NCBI GenBank assembly: GCA_035457505.1
Contig: DATIBL010000113.1
Coordinates: forward strand, 1-12,636
Direction of reading: 5' to 3'
Origin: DATIBL01 sp035457505
Lineage (GTDB): Bacteria > Patescibacteriota > Minisyncoccia > Phycocordibacterales > UBA6899
DNA: 12,636 nucleotides
Shown here: positions 8,970 through 12,636 of the stretch, piece after piece
How positions within the stretch are numbered: position 1 is the stretch's first letter
Layout: the number at the start of each line of letters is the position of its first letter
Translations under genes and position numbers: made by a program
Notes under the pieces: generated by a model
The model's input: only the letters and a program-made list of their open reading frames with translations
What the model was told of the DNA's origin: nothing
The model's database searches: none

Positions 8970-9356
8970 ATGTTTCAAAAAAAATTCGACCCTGAGTTCC
9001 TGGTTCGCATCATGTTGATTACGTCCGGGTTGTACATCTCGCTTCCTATGCAGGCAGCGATGGGGTGGAGTGTATACCTACCCGCTGCTCTGATTACGCT
9101 ATGTCTGTGTGTCGGGCGTGTTATATGGCGGATGCAATCCCAAGGCGAAGTAAGACATCTTGTAAGTGAGCGCATTCTGGGCTCGGTAACATGGAAAGAT
9201 GTGATGATCTACGCATGTGCGACCGTAACGCCGCTCGTGAATATTGCTGTAGTTTTCTGCGCTTTGGTGGCGTTCGGCACATGGGTTGCCTGTTACTTTT
9301 GGAAATTTGTTGAGCGTCTTCTTCATCGTCTCGACAAGCCGATCAAGAGAGGATAG
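8970..9356 (+). CDS. Hypothetical membrane protein with about three membrane segments
   Basis: I do not recognise this 128-residue protein. It has a short basic N-tail (MFQKKF), hydrophobic segments at about 11-28, 34-53 and 78-108 (the last long, with PLVNIAVVFCALVAF), a charged loop between the second and third (RMQSQGEVRHLVSERILG, 54-71), and a basic C-tail (WKFVERLLHRLDKPIKRG, 111-128). The reading frame is open further upstream to 8736, but the methionine at 8970 is preferred because it follows a GGAG Shine-Dalgarno sequence and a plausible promoter, and because the upstream extension is Cys/Arg-rich and not protein-like. Base composition is richer in A+T than the core genes. It ends just before a clear terminator and forms a complete single-gene unit, divergent from the reductase. 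Confidence 0.65.
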   Translation: MFQKKFDPEFLVRIMLITSGLYISLPMQAAMGWSVYLPAALITLCLCVGRVIWRMQSQGEVRHLVSERILGSVTWKDVMIYACATVTPLVNIAVVFCALVAFGTWVACYFWKFVERLLHRLDKPIKRG

Positions 9357-9366
9357 TAAAATACCC

Positions 9367-9392
9367 AATCCGTCATCTTGTGGCGGATTTTT
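9367..9392 (+). terminator. Intrinsic terminator after the 3-helix membrane protein gene
   Basis: A 9-bp stem, AATCCGTCA (9367-9375) and TGGCGGATT (9381-9389) with one G-U pair, a TCTTG loop and a TTTTT run (9388-9392, overlapping the stem end). Confidence 0.85.
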
Positions 9393-9409
9393 CCTAAGAT
9401 GATTGCCCC

Positions 9410-9556
9410 ATGATGCATATTCATTGCCAGGATGGCACATCGAAGCAGGAATATCGCCATCATGTCGCCGAAGACGTGAGCGAGATTATTCATCCGGATG
9501 ATCCCCGGCATGACGTTCTTGCGCGAGAATTTCTCTCACAGCGCGCTGATCGATAG
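9410..9556 (+). CDS. Small His-rich ORF, 48 residues, function unknown
   Basis: ATG at 9410 (a second ATG follows directly at 9413) opens a 48-codon frame ending at TAG 9554-9556. The product starts MMHIHCQDGTSKQ, contains HHVAEDVSEIIHPDDPRHDV, and ends REFLSQRADR. It is strongly charged, has six His and one Cys, and has no membrane segment. It is flanked exactly by two intrinsic terminators (9367-9392 and 9566-9595), which suggests a separate transcript. A -10-like TAAGAT (9395-9400) lies 9 nt before the first ATG, so the leader would be very short; no Shine-Dalgarno sequence or -35 is evident. Codon choice looks like that of the GC-rich neighbours. I do not recognise the family, and a non-coding transcript is an alternative. 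Confidence 0.45.
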   Translation: MMHIHCQDGTSKQEYRHHVAEDVSEIIHPDDPRHDVLAREFLSQRADR

Positions 9557-9565
9557 GTGATCGCG

Positions 9566-9595
9566 ATCCTCCTCTTGTGTAGAGGGGGATTTTTT
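9566..9595 (+). terminator. Intrinsic terminator after the small His-rich ORF
   Basis: A 10-bp stem, ATCCTCCTCT (9566-9575) and AGAGGGGGAT (9581-9590) with one G-U pair, a TGTGT loop, then TTTTT (9591-9595). Confidence 0.88.
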
Positions 9596-9599
9596 ATCT

Positions 9600-9821
9600 A
9601 TATGGCGCAGAATACTTGAATTAGTCCGAACCGCTTTTGCCGCCTGCGCGGCGAGGAAGTCCCCCCGCTTGCCAGTCCGAAGCCAAGAGGCGAAGGAGGG
9701 CGAAAATCTGGAAAGGTGGCGAAGCTGCATGAATGACAATTTCAAGTTTTTCTTTGGCGGAGTTCGGATGTACTGAAATTCTAACGAATTTCAGTCTTGG
9801 CGGGAAATTCTTTGTTCTTTG
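9600..9821. other. Intergenic stretch without a supported gene; hairpins and a short direct repeat
   Basis: No reading frame here has a start site, composition or family match I can support. It holds a GC-rich hairpin around 9639-9652 (GCCGC, CTGC loop, GCGGC), a direct repeat AGTCCGAA (9623-9630 and 9674-9681), and a perfect 9-bp palindrome CTGAAATTC/GAATTTCAG (9773-9781 and 9786-9794). The block 9630-9730 is GC- and purine-rich inside an otherwise A+T-richer region. Confidence 0.5.
9773..9794. repeat. Perfect 9-bp inverted repeat
   Basis: CTGAAATTC, 4-nt spacer TAAC, GAATTTCAG. No T-run follows on either strand, so it is not an obvious terminator. It could be a protein-binding site or a repeat remnant. 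Confidence 0.6.
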
Positions 9822-9872
9822 TAAATAAAAGAGAGAAAGGCCCCGCGTGGTGATGTTGCTACCACGGGGGCC
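9822..9872 (-). terminator. Intrinsic terminator of the single-span membrane protein gene
   Basis: A long stem with arms 9839-9851 (GGCCCCGCGTGGT) and 9861-9872 (ACCACGGGGGCC), loop 9852-9860. Read on the minus strand it is followed by a T-rich tract (9822-9838). It lies 18 nt past the stop codon of the gene. Confidence 0.85.
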
Positions 9873-9890
9873 TTGAGTTGTGGTCGAGTT

Positions 9891-10310
9891 TCATCTCGCC
9901 ATCAACCTGATTTGCGTCGGCTGGTGTGAGTTACTCAACCTTCCGAATCCGTAATCGACTTCGATTCTGTCGCCGACTCTGACATCGTCGAAGAATTTCT
10001 TCTCGACCGTGGGAGAAAGCTCTTCTCCGTCGATCTTGAAGTGAAGCCGATAGGATTCCGGGCGGTGCTGTGGGACGATGACCTTGCCCACCAGAATGGT
10101 CGTAGTATGAGCAGGAACGACCTGCTTCGCCTCGACCACGGTAGTCGCCGTTTTCGTGGGGGTGATACCCACGGAATCGACGAGGACAAATCCCAACAGT
10201 ACAACCAGTCCGACTGCTGCGAGCATGAGCAGCGCCATGAGCGCCGCTAGACACCTGTCCCCAAACAACGAGTAAGGGGAGAAGATGTCTCTCAAGATGT
10301 CTCTGATCAT
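9891..10310 (-). CDS. Single-span membrane-anchored protein with an extracytoplasmic beta-rich domain
   Basis: I do not recognise a characterised family. The 139-residue protein has a short cytoplasmic-looking N-tail (1-19), one strong membrane helix (about 20-44), a Thr/Val-rich linker (49-72), and a C-terminal domain (about 73-139) containing HRPESYRLHFKIDGEELSPT (82-101) and VRVGDRIEVDYGFGRLSNS (110-128). The alternating hydrophobic pattern and the VGDRIEVDYG turn suggest a small beta-barrel, possibly OB-like. Similar unnamed proteins occur in bacteria and phages, from memory. The start is set by GGAG (10318-10321) placed 7 nt before ATG. It is a complete unit with a consensus promoter (10522-10550), an unusually long structured leader, and a terminator. 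The promoter quality suggests high expression or tight post-initiation control in the leader. Confidence 0.75.
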   Translation of the reverse strand: MIRDILRDIFSPYSLFGDRCLAALMALLMLAAVGLVVLLGFVLVDSVGITPTKTATTVVEAKQVVPAHTTTILVGKVIVPQHRPESYRLHFKIDGEELSPTVEKKFFDDVRVGDRIEVDYGFGRLSNSHQPTQIRLMAR

Positions 10311-10515
10311 GACGTGACTCCGTTTTGAGTTTTGAATCGCGTGTCCTACGCGACGAGGTTTAACTCGCTATGAGCAGCGCATTGAATATCTGTTAGCGCA
10401 ACAAGTGGTATTTCAGCCACTCAATGCGCTGCTCATTTCAAAATCTCAAGGAGATTCGCTCGCAAATTTGCAAAGAGCTTGAGTAAAAATTGACCTGAAT
10501 TCACTCAATTTCTAC
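10311..10515 (-). ncRNA. Structured 5' leader, candidate cis-regulatory RNA
   Basis: From the predicted transcription start (about 10515, minus strand) to the ATG, about 205 nt fold by eye into consecutive hairpins. P1: 10503-10508 with 10479-10484. P2: 10475-10478 with 10458-10461, enclosing GCAAATTTGC. P3: 10451-10456 with 10442-10447, 3-nt loop. P4: 16 perfect bp, 10421-10436 with 10370-10385. P5: 10364-10367 with 10354-10357. P6: 6 bp, 10348-10353 with 10337-10342. Inside the 35-nt P4 loop are two sub-hairpins, 10417-10420 with 10405-10408 and 10400-10403 with 10391-10394, so P4 closes a three-way junction. None of the stems is followed by a T-run, so control of translation or stability is more likely than attenuation. 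It does not match a riboswitch class I recognise. A separate small RNA is an alternative. Confidence 0.55.
10370..10436. repeat. 16-bp perfect inverted repeat
   Basis: ATGAGCAGCGCATTGA (10370-10385) and its exact reverse complement (10421-10436), separated by 35 nt. It is the strongest stem in the leader of the single-span membrane protein gene. Confidence 0.95.
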
Positions 10516-10521
10516 ACCAAC

Positions 10522-10550
10522 AGTATAGCAAATTTAATCTAGTTTGTCAA
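10522..10550 (-). promoter_or_regulatory. Near-consensus sigma70 promoter of the single-span membrane protein gene
   Basis: On the minus strand: TTGACA (10545-10550), exactly 17 nt, TATACT (10522-10527), with TGC just before the -10. This is the best promoter in the window. Confidence 0.85.
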
Positions 10551-10608
10551 GGTTTATGCGAATATAACAAAAACAGCCGAAAGACGATTAAGAAGAAATA
10601 GCTAGCCA

Positions 10609-10629
10609 CCATCCATGCGGATGGTTTTT
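10609..10629 (+). terminator. Intrinsic terminator with no assigned gene
   Basis: CCATCC (10609-10614), loop ATGC, GGATGG (10619-10624), then TTTTT (10625-10629), on the plus strand. No plus-strand gene lies upstream. A TATAAC at 10563-10568 could start a transcript of about 55 nt ending here, but no suitable -35 is seen. Confidence 0.75.
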
Positions 10630-10720
10630 GCTTCACTTTAATACGAGAGTGAGGCAAGAATTTTGGTCGTTTCGTTCCAAGCTTACTTTTCCTGTCTACT
10701 CAGGATGAGAATTCATTTGG

Positions 10721-11029
10721 TGTGCGTAGGGCAGGAGCTTTTCGGCCTACAGCCGCAGTACAGGTTTCCGATTTGCTCACAGCAGAAGAGACTGCTGCTC
10801 ACAAATAACGGAGAACCTTTTCGAATCCTGCTTCTCTTTGTGCTGGATTCGGTCAAGCGCTCGCAATGACGCCGCCGCGCCATTGCTCCGCCTGACCACG
10901 CTCGGTCGACCCATTCTGCTGAATGGGTACCCGACCTCGCCTTCGAATCCTGCCCTACGCGACAAAATAAAAGTCGCCGAACGCTTCCGCGTCCGGCTCC
11001 CTTATTTTGTGCGTAGGGCAGGATTCGAA
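10721..11029. repeat. Hairpin array built around copies of the tRNA-Tyr 3' end
   Basis: A 16-bp direct repeat, TGTGCGTAGGGCAGGA, occurs at 10721-10736 and at 11008-11023, where it is the tRNA-Tyr 3' end. An inverted copy, TTCGAATCCTGCCCTACGC, is at 10942-10960 and pairs with 11011-11029; the pairing continues, after one extra G, through 10962-10970 with 11002-11010. A shorter inverted copy, TTCGAATCCTGC, is at 10820-10831. Between them are further hairpins: 10763-10817 (arms broken by a symmetric CTCA/CTCA loop, followed by TTTT), 10822-10851, 10851-10897 and 10904-10936 (GGTCG plus ACCCATTC against GAATGGGT and CGACC). No protein gene is supported in this stretch. It could be a tRNA-targeting element remnant, a non-autonomous repeat, or a structured RNA. 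Confidence 0.7.
10962..10997 (-). terminator. Intrinsic terminator of tRNA-Tyr
   Basis: On the minus strand, a 9-bp stem (10989-10997 with 10976-10984) with a GGAA tetraloop and one G-U pair, followed by GAC and TTTTATTTTG. The mismatch would be A-C in plus-strand RNA, which supports minus-strand use. It starts 12 nt after the tRNA. Confidence 0.8.
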
Positions 11030-11093
11030 CCTGCGTAGCCCAGTGGGCGACAGATTTACAGTCTGTTGCGATTGACCGCTCCGCCACCTACGC
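11010..11093 (-). tRNA. tRNA-Tyr (anticodon GTA)
   Basis: Read on the minus strand: acceptor GCGTAGG pairs with CCTACGC; the anticodon stem ACAGA/TCTGT holds CTGTAAA with anticodon GTA; a long variable arm with stem GCCC/GGGC marks it as class II, as expected for bacterial tRNA-Tyr; the T-arm GCAGG-TTCGAAT-CCTGC is perfect. The discriminator is A. The length is 84 nt and the 3' CCA is not encoded (CAA follows). It is divergent from alanine racemase and followed by its own terminator. Its 3' end is repeated in inverted and direct copies in the adjacent 10721-10970 region. Confidence 0.96.
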
Positions 11094-11107
11094 GCACGAT
11101 ACGCCAT

Positions 11108-11135
11108 ACTATAGCAAAAAAATGCCGAATGCAAA
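11108..11135 (-). promoter_or_regulatory. Predicted promoter of tRNA-Tyr
   Basis: On the minus strand: TTTGCA (11130-11135), a 16-nt spacer ending in TGC, TATAGT (11108-11113). Transcription would start near 11101, about 8 nt before the mature 5' end. Confidence 0.65.
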
Positions 11136-11148
11136 GCACTGGCGGACC

Positions 11149-11157
11149 TGGTATGAT
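11149..11157 (+). promoter_or_regulatory. Predicted leaderless extended -10 promoter of alanine racemase
   Basis: TGG followed by TATGAT (11152-11157), then CGGGCG and the ATG at 11164. The 6-nt gap puts the transcription start at or next to the A of the start codon. No -35 is visible, which an extended -10 can tolerate. Confidence 0.6.
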
Positions 11158-11163
11158 CGGGCG

Positions 11164-12300
11164 ATGGAGCTTGGAAAAAAGTACCGCACGTGGATCGAGA
11201 TCGATCGCGCGGCGATCAAGAAGAACTTTACGACGCTCAGGCGGCGGATCCCGAAGAAGACGAAGTTCATGGCGGTCGTGAAGTCGAATGCGTATGGGCA
11301 TGGTTTCGTCGAATATGCGCGCGAAATGGAGCGCCTTGGAGCAGACTGGCTTGGTGTCGATTCGATCACTGAGGCGCTCGCGCTGCGCCGAGAGGGGCTC
11401 AAGGTGCCGATCCTCGTTCTTGGGTACACCATTCCCTCGTATTATCGCGATGCGGCGAAGTATCATATTTCGCTCACGATCTCGAGTGCCGATTCGCTGG
11501 CGCACCTCAGGCGACTCAAGCTCTCCGGAGAGAAGCTCCGCATCCATCTCAAAATCGATACGGGCATGCATCGACAGGGATTTCAGATCACCGAGCGAGA
11601 TATGGTCGTCGATGCGCTCGCGAAGCTCCCTGCCGCGGTACAGATCGAAGGGTTGTATACGCATTTTGCGGAAGCCAAGAACCCGCTGATCGGGCACACG
11701 ACTCGCAAGCAGATCGCGTTCTTCGAAGATTGGCGGGTACTGCTTTCTGAGCGCGGATATCGGCTCCTCTCGCACGCGGGAGCAACGGGCGGGGCAATGC
11801 TCTACCCGGAGGCACATTACGATATGGTCCGCATTGGGATCGGCATCTATGGACTTTGGCCCTCGGAAGAAGCGCGACGCACGCTCGAGCGCGTATTCAA
11901 GCTGACTCCCGTTCTGACCTGGAAGGCGATCATCGGCGAGGTGAAGCGCGTTCCGTTCGGTGAGAAAGTCGGCTATGACTACACCGAAACGCTGCAGCGC
12001 GATACGACGCTGGCCGTGATCCCGGTCGGATACTGGCACGGGGTGCCTCGTGTGCTTTCGTCCAAGGGGAGAGTGCTCGTCCGGGGAAAGAGCGCCCGGA
12101 TCGTCGGCCGCGTGTCGATGGATATGATCGTCGTTGATGTGACCGATATTCCAAAGGTCGCGGCGGGGGAGGAGGTTGTGCTGATCGGCGCATCAGGGAA
12201 ACTCCGGATCACTCCGAAGGAGATCGCCGATCTTGCTATGACCTCGCATTACGAGATCGTGACCGGACTAAACCCCCTTATTTACAAGCATTTTCGCTAG
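11164..12300 (+). CDS. alr: Alanine racemase
   Basis: A PLP enzyme interconverting L- and D-alanine; D-alanine is needed for peptidoglycan cross-links. The 378-residue protein is a normal length. It has the PLP lysine Lys40 in VVKSNAYGHG (38-47), DTGMHRQGF (132-140), the conserved THFAEA (166-171), SHAGATGG (203-210), VRIGIGIYG (222-230), the likely catalytic Tyr271 in VGYDYTET (269-276), PVGYWHGVPR (287-296) in place of the usual PVGYADGYPR, and GRVSMDM (315-321). An upstream in-frame ATG at 11122 would add 14 residues, but it lies upstream of the predicted -10 box, and the family starts close to the RTWIEID segment, so 11164 is chosen. No Shine-Dalgarno sequence. It implies that the cell builds, or at least finishes, its own peptidoglycan. 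Confidence 0.94.
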   Translation: MELGKKYRTWIEIDRAAIKKNFTTLRRRIPKKTKFMAVVKSNAYGHGFVEYAREMERLGADWLGVDSITEALALRREGLKVPILVLGYTIPSYYRDAAKYHISLTISSADSLAHLRRLKLSGEKLRIHLKIDTGMHRQGFQITERDMVVDALAKLPAAVQIEGLYTHFAEAKNPLIGHTTRKQIAFFEDWRVLLSERGYRLLSHAGATGGAMLYPEAHYDMVRIGIGIYGLWPSEEARRTLERVFKLTPVLTWKAIIGEVKRVPFGEKVGYDYTETLQRDTTLAVIPVGYWHGVPRVLSSKGRVLVRGKSARIVGRVSMDMIVVDVTDIPKVAAGEEVVLIGASGKLRITPKEIADLAMTSHYEIVTGLNPLIYKHFR

Positions 12301-12357
12301 GCACGTTCGAAAATCCTTCAGGATATGCCCCAATCCAGGGCTATTCCCAAGGGGTAC

Positions 12358-12406
12358 TTGCCTTCTCGCGGGGATATGGTAGCCTAGCCTTCATCGCATT
12401 GATGCG
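12358..12406 (+). promoter_or_regulatory. Predicted promoter and leader hairpin of rpmG
   Basis: TTGCCT (12358-12363), a 16-nt spacer ending in TGG, and TAGCCT (12380-12385). Transcription would start near 12392. The palindrome CGCAT-TG-ATGCG (12395-12406) would then form a hairpin at the very 5' end of the mRNA. No Shine-Dalgarno sequence precedes the ATG. Confidence 0.45.
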
Positions 12407-12422
12407 GTAAATCTCGCAATAT

Positions 12423-12581
12423 ATGTCCCAGGAACGACTCATCAAACTGGCCTGTAAGGAATGCAAGCGCATCAATTACTGGTCTTCGAAGAACAAAAAG
12501 CTTGTCGAGCGCAAGATCGAGCTCAAGAAGCACTGCCGTTGGTGCCGCAAGCACGTGGTTCACAAGGAGCAGAAGAAGTAG
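12423..12581 (+). CDS. rpmG: 50S ribosomal protein L33
   Basis: A 52-residue, strongly basic protein of the large subunit near the tRNA exit site. The four-cysteine zinc-ribbon form is present: CKEC (11-14) and CRWC (38-41). The central INYWSSKNKK (17-26) and KLVERKIELKKHC stretches match L33, and the length fits (about 50-55 residues). The start MSQERLIKL is the only reasonable one; there is no Shine-Dalgarno sequence. It is a single-gene unit with a predicted promoter and a clear terminator 10 nt after the stop. In many bacteria it sits with secE/nusG, which are not in this window. Confidence 0.93.
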   Translation: MSQERLIKLACKECKRINYWSSKNKKLVERKIELKKHCRWCRKHVVHKEQKK

Positions 12582-12591
12582 TCTTCAAAAG

Positions 12592-12615
12592 CACCGTCCG
12601 AAAGGGCGGTGTTTT
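12592..12615 (+). terminator. Intrinsic terminator of rpmG
   Basis: CACCGTCC (12592-12599), GAAA tetraloop, GGGCGGTG (12604-12611) with one G-U pair, then TTTT (12612-12615). Confidence 0.88.
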
Positions 12616-12636
12616 CATTATGCTATGCGTTTGCCA

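Noticed and set aside
9536..9745. Minus-strand open frame of 69 codons
   Set aside because: It crosses the terminator of the small His-rich ORF, has no ribosome site, and its composition follows the GC-rich repeat-like block.
10763..10936. Integron attC sites or a CRISPR array in the hairpin region
   Set aside because: No repeated spacer-repeat spacing and no attC core sites (GTT/AAC at the conserved places); no integrase or Cas gene in the window.
10713..11087. Minus-strand open frame of 124 codons over tRNA-Tyr
   Set aside because: Its first part is simply the translated tRNA and the rest covers the hairpin array; this is a known type of false ORF.
11122..11163. Upstream ATG for alanine racemase
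   Set aside because: It lies upstream of the TGGTATGAT box and adds residues not expected in the family.
12616..12636. Promoter of a following gene at the right edge (TGC-TATGCG)
   Set aside because: The -10 match is poor and the window ends before any gene can be seen.

Overview
The window looks like a piece of a GC-rich genome from the Candidate Phyla Radiation (Patescibacteria, most likely a Parcubacteria-type lineage). This is inference. It rests on an IF-2 that begins almost directly at its G domain, a DUF4446 protein, a membrane-anchored degenerate trypsin-like protein, compact genes that each seem to have their own promoter, and almost no Shine-Dalgarno sequences on the housekeeping genes. 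TGA is used as a stop, so the code is standard and not the Gracilibacteria/SR1 code.

Left part (1-5083): the 5' part of infB and a DUF4446 membrane protein lie on the minus strand. Divergent from them on the plus strand are a cysteine desulfurase, a queuosine-precursor transporter (YhhQ/VUT family), a Fe/Mn superoxide dismutase and a membrane-anchored degenerate trypsin-like protein. Middle (5145-8000): a 902-residue Hsp100 chaperone with a ClpB-type long middle domain but a ClpC-like VGF loop, ending at a bidirectional terminator.

Accessory part (8009-10650): a PhaB-like acetoacetyl-CoA/3-oxoacyl reductase, a three-helix membrane protein, a 48-residue His-rich small ORF between two terminators, and a single-span membrane protein. 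The last has a textbook promoter (TTGACA-17-TATACT) and a leader of about 205 nt folded into consecutive hairpins, one a 16-bp stem closing a three-way junction. Three of these four genes carry a clear Shine-Dalgarno sequence, unlike every core gene around them, and the region is richer in A+T. It looks acquired.

Right part (10721-12636): a dense array of hairpins built partly from inverted and direct copies of the tRNA-Tyr 3' end, tRNA-Tyr itself (minus strand, GTA anticodon), alanine racemase, and ribosomal protein L33 with its own promoter and terminator.

The genes do not form one pathway. They are housekeeping functions (translation, sulfur mobilisation, tRNA modification supply, oxidative and protein stress, cell-wall D-alanine) with a small accessory island next to a tRNA gene. 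The best candidates for undescribed biology are the structured leader at 10311-10515, the tRNA-derived hairpin array at 10721-11029, apparent leaderless promoters with a fixed 6-nt gap between the -10 box and ATG, and the ClpB/ClpC hybrid. All assignments come from reading the sequence and from remembered family motifs; no searches or folding programs were run.
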